Shown here: positions 33,156-42,011 of the stretch, piece after piece
How the letters are laid out: the number at the start of each line of letters is the position of its first letter
Numbering within the stretch: position 1 is the stretch's first letter
Assembly: GCA_017882455.1 (NCBI GenBank)
Contig: JADGPL010000025.1
Coordinates: 1 to 42,048 of the forward strand
DNA length: 42,048 bases
From: Solirubrobacteraceae bacterium
GTDB lineage: Bacteria; Actinomycetota; Thermoleophilia; Solirubrobacterales; Solirubrobacteraceae
Direction of reading: 5' to 3'
Translations under genes and position numbers: made by a program
The notes under the pieces: generated by a model
Seen by the model: the letters and a program-made list of their open reading frames with translations, nothing else
Database searches by the model: none
What the model was told of the DNA's origin: nothing

Positions 33156-33830
33156 ATGAGCGATTCGGTCAGCGTCTTTGCGGCCCACGCAGCTGATTAC
33201 GACGCCCAGCGACGGCGTCTGGTCCCGTCCTTCGAGCTGTTCTACGGGACGGCAGTGGACATGCTCGGACTTCGCGGCGCAGCGATGCTGCGCGTGCTCG
33301 ACCTGGGGGCCGGCACCGGGCTGCTCAGCGCCGCCGTCCTGAGTCGGCATCCGCAAGCCGAGCTCGTGCTGCTCGACGGCGCTGCGGAGATGCTGCGCCA
33401 CGCCGAGGAGCGCCTCCCGGCCGCGTCGATCACAACCGTGACCGGCGATCTGCGCGAGGAGCTGCCCGCAGGCCCGTTCGACGCGATCGTCTCGGCGCTC
33501 GCGATCCATCACCTCGAGCATCCGGACAAGCGCGACCTCTTTGCGCGCATACACGACGGGCTGCGCCCAGGCGGCGTCTTCGTCAACGCCGAGCACGTCG
33601 CCGGTCCCACGCCATGGCTGGACGGCGTATACCGCGCGACGTGGCGCGAGGCCTGCGGGGCGGTCGGTGCCACGGCGCGCGAGCTCGCCGACGCGGAAGG
33701 CCGGATGGAGATGGATCGCTCCATCGACGTCGCCACCCAGCTGCAGTGGATGGGCGCTGTCGGCCTGCAGGACTGCGACTGCTTCTTCAAGCATCTGCAT
33801 TTCGCGGTGCTCGCCGGTTGGCGGGCATAG
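33156..33830 (+). CDS. Class I SAM-dependent methyltransferase
   Basis: 224-residue cytoplasmic methyltransferase. SAM motif I is VLDLGAGTG at 47-55, followed by an acidic residue in VLLDGA (motif II). FDAIVSALAIHHL is the post-II segment and LRPGGVFVNAEH is motif III. Methyltransf_25/12-type proteins of this size modify small molecules; the acceptor is not predictable. ATG 33156 has no Shine-Dalgarno but TAGCGT ends 7 nt before it. It follows an unknown helical protein and an HhH-like protein; a shared pathway is possible but unproven. Confidence 0.88.
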   Translation: MSDSVSVFAAHAADYDAQRRRLVPSFELFYGTAVDMLGLRGAAMLRVLDLGAGTGLLSAAVLSRHPQAELVLLDGAAEMLRHAEERLPAASITTVTGDLREELPAGPFDAIVSALAIHHLEHPDKRDLFARIHDGLRPGGVFVNAEHVAGPTPWLDGVYRATWREACGAVGATARELADAEGRMEMDRSIDVATQLQWMGAVGLQDCDCFFKHLHFAVLAGWRA

Positions 33831-33860
33831 GCATGGCCCGACGGCTCTGAGCTCCGCGGC

Positions 33861-33866
33861 TAGACT
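33861..33866 (+). promoter_or_regulatory. Probable -10 element of the SufT-like gene (leaderless layout)
   Basis: TAGACT ends 6 nt before ATG 33873; no Shine-Dalgarno. The same hexamer precedes the SRPBCC gene (8181-8186) and the lipoprotein gene (8710-8715), there 10 nt from the start. Confidence 0.5.
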
Positions 33867-33872
33867 CAGGGC

Positions 33873-34187
33873 ATGTCCGAGACCGCAGCCGCACTCACCG
33901 AGGAAGATGTGATGGACGCCCTGTCGAACGTGATCGACCCCGAGCTGGGACTCGATTTCGTGGAGTTGGGGCTGATCTACGGCGTCGAGCTGTCCGCCGG
34001 GAACGTGAAGGTCACCTTCACACTGACCACGCCCGGGTGCCCGATCGGCCCGCAGGTCAACGAACAGATCGAAGAGTTCGTGGGCGAGCTCGAGGGCGTC
34101 AAGACGGTGGAGTCCGAAATGGTGTTCACGCCGTCATGGTCGCCGGAGATGATGAGCGAGGACGCCAAGTTCGCGCTCGGCTACTGA
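33873..34187 (+). CDS. Metal-sulfur cluster assembly factor, SufT/MIP18 (DUF59) family
   Basis: 104-residue protein of the DUF59 family, which helps mature Fe-S proteins. Hallmarks: VIDPELGLDFVELGLIYGV near the N-terminus and TTPGCPIGPQVNEQIEEFV, with the conserved reactive Cys in the PGCP loop. WSPEMMSEDAKFALGY closes the domain. The length is typical of single-domain members (SufT, PaaD-like). sufB is about 6.4 kb away at 40561-41961, and several Fe-S enzymes (GltB, GltD, IspH, Add subunits) are nearby clients in principle. TAGACT 6 nt upstream suggests a leaderless message. It is convergent with the acyltransferase, with a 7-bp gap. Confidence 0.92.
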   Translation: MSETAAALTEEDVMDALSNVIDPELGLDFVELGLIYGVELSAGNVKVTFTLTTPGCPIGPQVNEQIEEFVGELEGVKTVESEMVFTPSWSPEMMSEDAKFALGY

Positions 34188-34194
34188 GCCCAGG

Positions 34195-35610
34195 CTAGAC
34201 TGCAGCGGGAGCCGTCTCGCGGGCAAGCGAGACCAGGGTGGCGAGTTCCGCGGCGATGTTCTCCCCGATCACATCGATGTCGGGAAGCGCGTCGAAGTCG
34301 CCCAGCAATCCGAAGTTCATCTGCCCGTTGTAGGACATGATCGCGATCGCCAAGGCATGGTTTTCGGGCAGGAAGGCAACAGGGATCGCCTGGAGCATCT
34401 CGCGTCCGAGCACGTAGAGCGGGAACTGCGGACCGGGCACGTTGGTGACGATCAGGTTGAACAGTCGCGTGGAGAAGTTCAGGCGCGACGCCTGGGCGAG
34501 GATCGTCGGCGGAGCGAAGTTCTGCGCGCCGGAGATGACCTCGGCGCCGAGCGCCTGCTTTGACTCCTTCAGCCCGTCCATGGCGCTCGAGACGAACCGC
34601 AGCCGGTTGAGCGGATCTGAGATGTATACGGGCAGTGGGCCGCGCATCACCACGATGCGGTTGCCGCCCCCGTCGCGCTCGGCCTCGGTGCGCACGGACA
34701 CGGGCACGAGCGCCCGCATCTCCACACCCTCGGTTCGGCGCCCGCGCGAGATCAGAAAGGAGCGCAGGGCGCCCGCGACCACGGCGAGCACCACGTCGTT
34801 GACGGTGCCGCCAAACGCGTTCTTGACGGTCTTGAAATCGGCCAGCTGGCTCGTGACAGCCACGAAGCGCCGGTGAGGGCCGATGGGAACGTTGAGCGGC
34901 GTTTCCGGGGCGGGGTTCAGCCCCGCCCAGATGATCTCGCCGACGCCCTCGGCCGCTTCCCGCGCCCGCGTGAGAGCCCGCTCGGGGTGTGCGAGCGCAT
35001 CCATGGCCCCCTCCGCCAGGGCGACCCCCGTTCGCAGCGCCCCCGCCAGTCCCGCGGCGAGCAGGTGCGCGGTGCCCGGTTCGGAGTGGGGCTGCCAGGG
35101 GCGTCCCGAGGTGGGCAGCGGCGGGGGATCGGGTGAGAGGTCGAACAGCACGGTCGCCAGATCGACGCCGGCGATCCCATCGATCAGCGAGTGGTGGGTC
35201 TTGGTGATGAGCGCGAAGCGATTGTCCTCCAGTCCCTCGATCAGCCACATCTCCCACAGCGGCTTGGAGCGGTCGAGCTGCTGGGAGAAGATCCGCGCGG
35301 TCAGGTCCTGCAGGTCCTGCCAGCTGCCGGGGGCGGGCAGGGCGGTGTGGCGGACGTGGTACTCGAGGTTGAAGCTCGGGTCGTCGATCCAGACCGGCCG
35401 GCCGCTGTCCAGGGCGGTGTAGGCGAGCTTGTGGCGGTAGCGCGGAACGACATGCAGGCGTCTGCGGATCTGTTCCAGGAACTCGTCCATCGTCGGCGGC
35501 GGACCCTCGATGATGGTGAGGCCTCCGATGTGCATGTGTGAGACCGGACCCTCCTGATGCAGGAAGGAAGCGTCTACAGGAGTCAGCCTGTCGAGGTGGC
35601 GCTGAGGCAT
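34195..35610 (-). CDS. WS/DGAT-type wax ester/triacylglycerol synthase
   Basis: 471-residue bifunctional O-acyltransferase family protein that esterifies diacylglycerol or fatty alcohols with acyl-CoA, making storage lipid at the membrane surface. The catalytic motif HHxxxDG is intact: HHSLIDG at 139-145. Other family motifs are PLWEMWLIEGL at 117-127, GGTVNDVVLAVVAGALR in the middle and TNVPGPQFPLYVLGR near the C-terminus. It is closest to the long form (about 460 residues) common in actinobacteria. ATG 35610 has no clear Shine-Dalgarno; TACGCT ends 8 nt before it. It is divergent from ispH with a 40-bp shared promoter region. Confidence 0.93.
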   Translation of the reverse strand: MPQRHLDRLTPVDASFLHQEGPVSHMHIGGLTIIEGPPPTMDEFLEQIRRRLHVVPRYRHKLAYTALDSGRPVWIDDPSFNLEYHVRHTALPAPGSWQDLQDLTARIFSQQLDRSKPLWEMWLIEGLEDNRFALITKTHHSLIDGIAGVDLATVLFDLSPDPPPLPTSGRPWQPHSEPGTAHLLAAGLAGALRTGVALAEGAMDALAHPERALTRAREAAEGVGEIIWAGLNPAPETPLNVPIGPHRRFVAVTSQLADFKTVKNAFGGTVNDVVLAVVAGALRSFLISRGRRTEGVEMRALVPVSVRTEAERDGGGNRIVVMRGPLPVYISDPLNRLRFVSSAMDGLKESKQALGAEVISGAQNFAPPTILAQASRLNFSTRLFNLIVTNVPGPQFPLYVLGREMLQAIPVAFLPENHALAIAIMSYNGQMNFGLLGDFDALPDIDVIGENIAAELATLVSLARETAPAAV

Positions 35611-35618
35611 CAGCGCTT

Positions 35619-35643
35619 AGCGTACCTGGACGCCCCCTACAAT
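35619..35643. promoter_or_regulatory. Divergent -10 boxes for the acyltransferase and ispH
   Basis: On the minus strand TACGCT (35619-35624) ends 8 nt before ATG 35610. On the plus strand TACAAT (35638-35643) ends 7 nt before ATG 35651. The two boxes are only 13 bp apart, so their polymerase footprints must overlap and the promoters probably compete. Confidence 0.5.
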
Positions 35644-35650
35644 GACACCC

Positions 35651-36613
35651 ATGGACAATACGGTTGAGAAGCTGCTCTTGGCGGCGCCTCGTGGCTACTG
35701 CGCAGGGGTCGATCGTGCCGTGCAGACGGTCGAACGCGCCCTCGTGATCCACGGCGCGCCCGTCTACGTGCGCAAGGAGATCGTGCACAACAAGCACGTC
35801 GTCGAGCAGCTGCGCGAGCGGGGCGCGATCTTCGTCGACGAGCAGACCGAGGTGCCCGAGGGCGCCGTGTGCGTGTTCTCCGCTCACGGCATCGCGCCCA
35901 GCGTGCGTCGGGGCGCCGAGGAGCGCGGATTGCAGACGATCGACGCCACCTGCCCGCTTGTGACCAAGGTCCATCGCGAGGCCGTGCGCTTCGCCGAGGA
36001 GGGATACACGATCGTGCTCGTCGGCCACGATGGGCACGAGGAGGTCGAAGGCACGATGGGCGAGGCCCCCGATCAGATCGTGCTGGTGCAGAGCGAGGCC
36101 GATGTCGAGGACCTTCAGGTGAAGGACCCGAAGCGCATCGCCTACGTCACCCAGACGACGCTTGCCGTTGACGAAACGAGCGCGATCCTCGCCCGCCTGC
36201 GCGAGCGCTTTCCCGATATCAGGGGCCCGCGCACCGATGACATCTGCTATGCCACCACGAACCGTCAGGCGGCGGTCAAGCAGATGGCGAGCAGCTGCGA
36301 TCTGATGCTCGTGATCGGTTCGCGCAACTCCTCCAACTCGGTGCGCCTCGTGGAGGTCGCACGGGACTGCGGCACGGCGGCCCACCTGATCGACAACGCG
36401 GGCGAGGTGCAGGAGCAGTGGCTGAGCGGCGTGCGCGTGGTGGGCATCTCCTCCGGCGCGAGCGCGCCCGAGAACCTCGTCGGAGAGCTGGTCGACCTCT
36501 TCCGCTCGCGCGGCGTCAGCGATGTCTCGGAGTTCGACGTGGTGCGCGAGGACGTCCGCTTCATGCTGCCCAAGCAGATACGCGAGGCGGTCGTCGCGGG
36601 CGGGGCCTCCTGA
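35651..36613 (+). CDS. ispH: 4-hydroxy-3-methylbut-2-enyl diphosphate reductase
   Basis: Last enzyme of the MEP isoprenoid pathway, a 4Fe-4S protein that reduces HMBPP to IPP and DMAPP. It has 320 residues. The three cluster cysteines are C17 (RGYCAGV), C101 (DATCPLV) and C199 (DDICYATTNRQ). The catalytic E is in the EVEGTMGEAP loop, and SSGASAPENLV is the C-terminal substrate motif. Start: ATG 35651 lies 7 nt after the TACAAT box; ATG 35642, three codons upstream, overlaps that box and is less likely. The actual difference is three residues. It is divergent from the acyltransferase. Confidence 0.96.
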   Translation: MDNTVEKLLLAAPRGYCAGVDRAVQTVERALVIHGAPVYVRKEIVHNKHVVEQLRERGAIFVDEQTEVPEGAVCVFSAHGIAPSVRRGAEERGLQTIDATCPLVTKVHREAVRFAEEGYTIVLVGHDGHEEVEGTMGEAPDQIVLVQSEADVEDLQVKDPKRIAYVTQTTLAVDETSAILARLRERFPDIRGPRTDDICYATTNRQAAVKQMASSCDLMLVIGSRNSSNSVRLVEVARDCGTAAHLIDNAGEVQEQWLSGVRVVGISSGASAPENLVGELVDLFRSRGVSDVSEFDVVREDVRFMLPKQIREAVVAGGAS

Positions 36614-36687
36614 GCGGCGTGCGCGCGGGTGGCCGGGCGGCCGGCGCCCGATCGGCGGCAGTCCTCGGCGGCGCACGCATCTGAGCC

Positions 36688-37857
36688 ATGCGCACGCTGA
36701 TCCTCTCCGACCTGCACCTGGGTGGCCTGTCGCGCTCGGATCTGCTGCGACGGGCTGAGCTGCGCGCGCCGCTGCTCGCGCTCGCCGCGGGCGTCGAGCG
36801 CGTCGTCCTGCTCGGCGACGTGCTCGAGCTGCGACACGGCCCCGTGCGCGACGCGATGAGCGCCGCGCGGCCGTTCTTCGAGGATCTCGGACGGGCGTTG
36901 GGCGACGGCGAGCTGATCGTGACCGCCGGCAACCACGACCATGCCCTGGTCGAACCCTGGCTGGCGGCGCGTGGAGCGGAGCTCGAGCCGCATCCGCTCG
37001 GGCTCGAGCAGCTGCTCGAGCCCGCCCAGGTCTCGCCCGCGCTGGAGCGGATCTCCACGTGGGTCGCCCCCGCGAGGATGCGCGTGGCCTACCCGGGGCT
37101 GTGGGTGCGTCCGGACGTGTATGCAACCCACGGCCACTACCTGGACTGCCATCTGACCGTGCCGACCCTCGAGCGCCTGAGCGTCGGCGTTATGAGCAGG
37201 GTGCTGGGACGCTCGGCGACCACGTTCGACTGCGTGGACGACTACGAGTCGGTGAGTGCGCCCGTGTTCGCGTGGAGGGATGCGGTCGCCAGGGACGCCC
37301 ACACCGGCGATGCCCTCAACGGGATCGCGACGGTCAGCGCCTGGCGCACCTTGGGGGGCGGCCACAACGGCTCCACCGGCCCCGTCCGCCGCTTCGATCG
37401 CGCCGCGGTTCTGCGTGGGCTGCGCAGTCGCGCTCTCATCGCCGGCTTCCCTGTGGCCGTCGCCGCGCTCAACCGCGCCGGGCTGGGGCCGCTCCGTGCC
37501 GAGGTCTCTACGAGCGAGCTTCGTCGAGCCGGACTGCGCGCCATGGGCGAGGTGGCCGCACGGCTCGGCCTCGGCGACTCCTACGTGGTCTTCGGGCACA
37601 CCCATCGCACGGGCCCGCTACCGGGCGATGAGCAGCAGGAGTGGCGCGGCAGGGACGGGGCGCGCTTGGTCAATGCCGGCAGCTGGACCTATGCCTCGAT
37701 CTTCTTGACTTCAGCCGCGGGCGAGAGCCCTTACTGGCCCGGCGGATGCGTCCTCGTCGAGGACGACGGGCCGCCGGTGGTGCTGCGGCTCCTTCAAGAG
37801 CGCACGCGTGAGGAGATCCGCCCGCCGCGCCAAGCGCCAACACCTGCCGCCGGCTGA
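36688..37857 (+). CDS. Calcineurin-like metallophosphoesterase
   Basis: 389-residue protein with all motifs of the dinuclear metal phosphoesterase family: SDLHLGG (D8, H10), LLGDVLEL, AGNHDHALV, THGHYLD and VFGHTHR. The body contains an insertion of about 110 residues (about 175-285) between the GH and GHTH motifs. There is no signal peptide, so it acts in the cytoplasm. It is broadly like UDP-2,3-diacylglucosamine-type or Ser/Thr phosphatase-like members; the substrate cannot be told. It starts 74 bp after ispH. No clear Shine-Dalgarno or -10 box lies before ATG 36688, so it may be read through from ispH. Confidence 0.88.
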   Translation: MRTLILSDLHLGGLSRSDLLRRAELRAPLLALAAGVERVVLLGDVLELRHGPVRDAMSAARPFFEDLGRALGDGELIVTAGNHDHALVEPWLAARGAELEPHPLGLEQLLEPAQVSPALERISTWVAPARMRVAYPGLWVRPDVYATHGHYLDCHLTVPTLERLSVGVMSRVLGRSATTFDCVDDYESVSAPVFAWRDAVARDAHTGDALNGIATVSAWRTLGGGHNGSTGPVRRFDRAAVLRGLRSRALIAGFPVAVAALNRAGLGPLRAEVSTSELRRAGLRAMGEVAARLGLGDSYVVFGHTHRTGPLPGDEQQEWRGRDGARLVNAGSWTYASIFLTSAAGESPYWPGGCVLVEDDGPPVVLRLLQERTREEIRPPRQAPTPAAG

Positions 37858-37904
37858 ATCGCGGGCGTCTTCGATGCGAGCTGACCCGCCGACGTTGTTC
37901 GAGG

Positions 37905-37959
37905 CTACGCCGATTGAGCGTAGGTTGAGACCATGGGTCTCGGTAGACACCATGTGTCT
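37905..37959. promoter_or_regulatory. Cluster of three perfect inverted repeats upstream of the secreted Ig-like gene
   Basis: CTACGC/GCGTAG (37905-37923, 7-bp spacer), GAGACC-ATG-GGTCTC (37927-37941) and AGACAC-CAT-GTGTCT (37945-37959). The last two also share CCATGKGTCTC (10 of 11 bases) as a direct repeat 19 bp apart, about two helical turns. This looks like tandem operators for one dimeric regulator. Confidence 0.5.
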
Positions 37960-37979
37960 CTGATTGACTGCGGAGCCTC

Positions 37980-39680
37980 GTGCTCGGAGGACACCGCCAC
38001 AAGCTCTGCCTGACGGCTGCTCTCACGGCGCTCGGCTTGGCGGGCTTTGGTCAGAGTGCCGCCGCGGCCGAACCGCCGAGCTTCAACATGATGGGCGTCT
38101 GGACGACGGGATACCTCTCAGGGAGCACTCGCGAAGCGGCCAACGGCAGCTATGACATCACGGCTATGAACATGGCCACAGGTGCTCTCTCGGGGACGGC
38201 GGAAACCTCAGGTGTGCACTTCGCCCTCGAAGGCCTCGAGAGCGGGTCCGTTGCCCAGATCAAGCTCACCGAGGGCAGCTACACGGCCTACGACACCCTG
38301 CACCTCTCCGTCCTCGCCAGCGGGCATGTGGGGGGCAACGGGACCTTCAACTCGGCTGGATTCAGCGAAACGGGCGCGGGGTATTGGGCCGAACAGAACG
38401 GGGCGAGCGCCTCCGAAGAAGCCGCCATGAAGGCCAAGGAAGCCGAAGGGGAAAAGCGCCCCACCGGCACGAGCATCATCTGCAATTACGAATTCGCGAC
38501 CTCGGAGAACACGTGTGTTGCCTCCGTCGGCGATGGGGGCGCACCCCCGTCGGTGGCGCCGACGGGCACCGTCACCTTCACCACCACCAGCGGCGCCTTC
38601 TCCAGCGGTGCCAGCTGCTCGATCACGCCGACGCCGTCATCGCCCTCCGTGTCGAGCTGCTCGCTCGTGTACTTCACCACCACGAGCGGCCTGCCCTCGA
38701 TCACAGTCACCTACGGCGGCGATGCCCGCCATGCCCCGAGCAGCGGGAAGACGCAGTTCCTCGGGCTCGGCACAGAAGGCACCTACGAATCTCCTACCGG
38801 CCCCGCCGGGCAGTACCCCAACGAAGTCACGATCGAAACCGAAGCGCCCGTCGCCGGCACCACCGTCGAAGGCAGCGCGCAGGGCCCTGACCCGCATCCG
38901 ATCCCGGTGCCAATCGTGCTCCCGGGTGTTTCCTCCTCGCTCGATCCGACCTCGGCGGCCGACCTGCGGATCGCGGAGGCGCTCGCGACCGCGGTGGACG
39001 TGAGCGGCCCTCAGGACACGGCGAAGCTGACCGAACTCGATCAGAGCGTCGAACGGCTCGACGCCCGGGCGGTGGAACTGACGAAGAGCCCGAATGCGGC
39101 CGAACAGGCAGAGGCCCAGAAGCTCGTCAAAGACGCCACCGCCCTGATGGAATCGATCACGAGGATGGACAAGATCCAAGGGGAATACGCCAAGGATGCG
39201 CTCGAAGGATCGCGCACGGCTGAAAGCGCCGAGAGCAGCATCGAGAAGCTCGACGGGCAGGCCGTCGAACTGCTGAAGAAGCCGGACCCTGCCGACCAGG
39301 CCAAGGGTCAGGCGCTCCTGAACGAAGCCACGCAGACGCTCGAAGCGCTCCTGAAGGCCACCAAGCTGAAGGGGGAAACGCTCAAGAAGGTGATCGGCAA
39401 TGCCAGCACGGCGGCCGCCCATCGGCGGCTGCAGCGGATCCGCACGCGGCGGGTGCGCGCGCTGGGCCACGTGACCATGCGCAATGTCGCCGCCGGCAAG
39501 TTGAAGTTGAAGCTGCGCCTGAATCGCGCTGAGCTGAACAGGCTCGCCGGCAGGCGCTCCAGCGTGACCGTCTACGTGCACGTCAGCATGATCCTGCCCA
39601 GCAGGCTCATACCGGGAGGCATGCCGCGCTCCTTCGCGCTGCCCGTCACGATCAGGCGCGCCCCCAAGCACAGGCGATAG
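37980..39680 (+). CDS. Secreted protein with Ig-like domain and helical tandem repeat
   Basis: 566-residue exported protein. A signal peptide (residues 1-30, cleavage likely after AAAA) is followed by a beta-rich domain (about 33-135) and a bacterial Ig-like domain (about 161-262), with PTGTVTF and ITVTYGGDARHAPSSG typical of the Big_3 type. There is a Pro-rich linker (about 285-325). A duplicated helical, coiled-coil-like unit begins at 356 and 420: SVERLDARAVELTKSP and SIEKLDGQAVELLKKP. The last 90 residues are strongly basic. Start GTG 37980. Glu codons are mostly GAA (about 12 of 16 in the repeat), unlike the GAG-rich neighbours, which hints at transfer. A cell-surface role is inferred; the function is unknown. 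Confidence 0.8.
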   Translation: MLGGHRHKLCLTAALTALGLAGFGQSAAAAEPPSFNMMGVWTTGYLSGSTREAANGSYDITAMNMATGALSGTAETSGVHFALEGLESGSVAQIKLTEGSYTAYDTLHLSVLASGHVGGNGTFNSAGFSETGAGYWAEQNGASASEEAAMKAKEAEGEKRPTGTSIICNYEFATSENTCVASVGDGGAPPSVAPTGTVTFTTTSGAFSSGASCSITPTPSSPSVSSCSLVYFTTTSGLPSITVTYGGDARHAPSSGKTQFLGLGTEGTYESPTGPAGQYPNEVTIETEAPVAGTTVEGSAQGPDPHPIPVPIVLPGVSSSLDPTSAADLRIAEALATAVDVSGPQDTAKLTELDQSVERLDARAVELTKSPNAAEQAEAQKLVKDATALMESITRMDKIQGEYAKDALEGSRTAESAESSIEKLDGQAVELLKKPDPADQAKGQALLNEATQTLEALLKATKLKGETLKKVIGNASTAAAHRRLQRIRTRRVRALGHVTMRNVAAGKLKLKLRLNRAELNRLAGRRSSVTVYVHVSMILPSRLIPGGMPRSFALPVTIRRAPKHRR

Positions 39681-39681
39681 G

Positions 39682-39703
39682 GCGCGGCGCCAGGGGGCCG
39701 CGC
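39682..39703 (+). terminator. Possible terminator hairpin after the Ig-like gene
   Basis: GCGCGGC (39682-39688) and GCCGCGC (39697-39703) give a 7-bp stem with an 8-nt loop, starting 2 bp after the stop codon, between convergent genes. There is no T-run. Confidence 0.4.
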
Positions 39704-39746
39704 GTCCCGGCGCAGCAGTGCCTGTGTGGGCGCGGGTCAGATCAGA

Positions 39747-40514
39747 TCAGGCCAGCCCGGGCGTGAAGCACGTCGCCAGGCAGCGCACGCCATCGCCGAG
39801 CTCGAGCTCGAGCACGGCCTCGGTGTGGCGATCGTGCTCGATCAGGCTGTAGGCGCCCGGGTGGCTCACCTCGAGGACCGATCCGCCCGCGTCGGGGCCG
39901 CCGTTGACGAGCACCCTGCCCCGGCCCTCCAGCACCGCCCACACGCCGCCCGCCGCGTACGGTCCGCGGTAGGCGCCCTGCTGATCGGCCGTCTGCGCCT
40001 GCAGCCGGACGTCCGGGGCGTCCTCCGCGCGTACAGGGCCGAGCGGCTCGCGCTCGACGTCGAGCAGCTCTTGCACGGCGAGCTCCGTCTCGAGGTAGGC
40101 CCCCTCGCCGTAGTGGTAGTCGAACAGCCGAGCCCGCCCGTCGAAGAGATAGCGCGCCGGCCAGCCCTCGTTGCCGTAGTCCTGCCAGACCTCGAGCTCG
40201 CTGTCGATCAGCACCGGATACTCGATACCCAGGCGCGCCACCGCATCCCTCACGGCCTGCTCGTCGTGCGAAGCCTCGAAGCCGGGGCAGTGCACGCCGA
40301 TCACGCGCAGGCCCAGCGGCGCGTAGCGCTCGTGCCAGGCCTTTACGTAGGGCAGCGTCCGCAATGAGTTGGGCCTGCAGAAGTCCCAGAACTCCACCAG
40401 CATCGGCCTACCGCGCTGGATGATGCTCGCCTGGCCGCTGCTTCCCGTGACGTTCACCCACGGCAAAGACCGCGGGAACAGCGGAGCAGCGATCGTGTCA
40501 ACAGGCGCGCGCAT
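39747..40514 (-). CDS. Thioredoxin-fold protein (TlpA/DipZ-C-like) with degenerate active site
   Basis: 255-residue protein. The thioredoxin domain (about 15-145) resembles the DipZ/TlpA type: LVEFWDFCRPNSLRTLPYVKAW, RVIGVHCPGFE, VLIDSELEVWQDYG and the cis-Pro loop GWPARYLFD. The usual CxxC is replaced by C46-R-P-N49, so the resolving Cys is missing at its normal place; C76 in GVHCPGFE might substitute. A C-terminal beta-rich domain (about 165-255) with GRGRVLVNGG and a CLATC end resembles the extra domain of DipZ-type proteins. No signal peptide is visible. It lies 46 bp downstream of sufB on the same strand, so probably co-transcribed. A role in Fe-S or redox biology is inference. Confidence 0.8.
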   Translation of the reverse strand: MRAPVDTIAAPLFPRSLPWVNVTGSSGQASIIQRGRPMLVEFWDFCRPNSLRTLPYVKAWHERYAPLGLRVIGVHCPGFEASHDEQAVRDAVARLGIEYPVLIDSELEVWQDYGNEGWPARYLFDGRARLFDYHYGEGAYLETELAVQELLDVEREPLGPVRAEDAPDVRLQAQTADQQGAYRGPYAAGGVWAVLEGRGRVLVNGGPDAGGSVLEVSHPGAYSLIEHDRHTEAVLELELGDGVRCLATCFTPGLA

Positions 40515-40560
40515 TCTGAGGTGCGATGGCCGGCGCCTGCCTGCGTCCTCGGTCGCTCGC

Positions 40561-41961
<1,401 letters not shown>

Positions 41962-42011
41962 GGGGCTCCTCGCTGGCGGGTCGCTTGCGAATCCTGTGCG
42001 CTGAGGTAGGA

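Noticed and set aside
31560-33800. A 746-codon minus-strand frame opposite the HhH-like, unknown and methyltransferase genes
   Set aside because: The methyltransferase motifs and the ribosome binding site at 32651 support the plus-strand genes. The antisense frame shows no motif.
36614-36687. GC-rich hairpins between ispH and the metallophosphoesterase as a terminator
   Set aside because: The stems have 2-nt loops or none, and no T-run; they are explained by GC-rich composition.
34181-37126. A 981-codon minus-strand frame across the acyltransferase, ispH and metallophosphoesterase
   Set aside because: It runs out of frame through three genes identified by catalytic motifs. Its translation is Arg/Ala/Gly-rich without domains.
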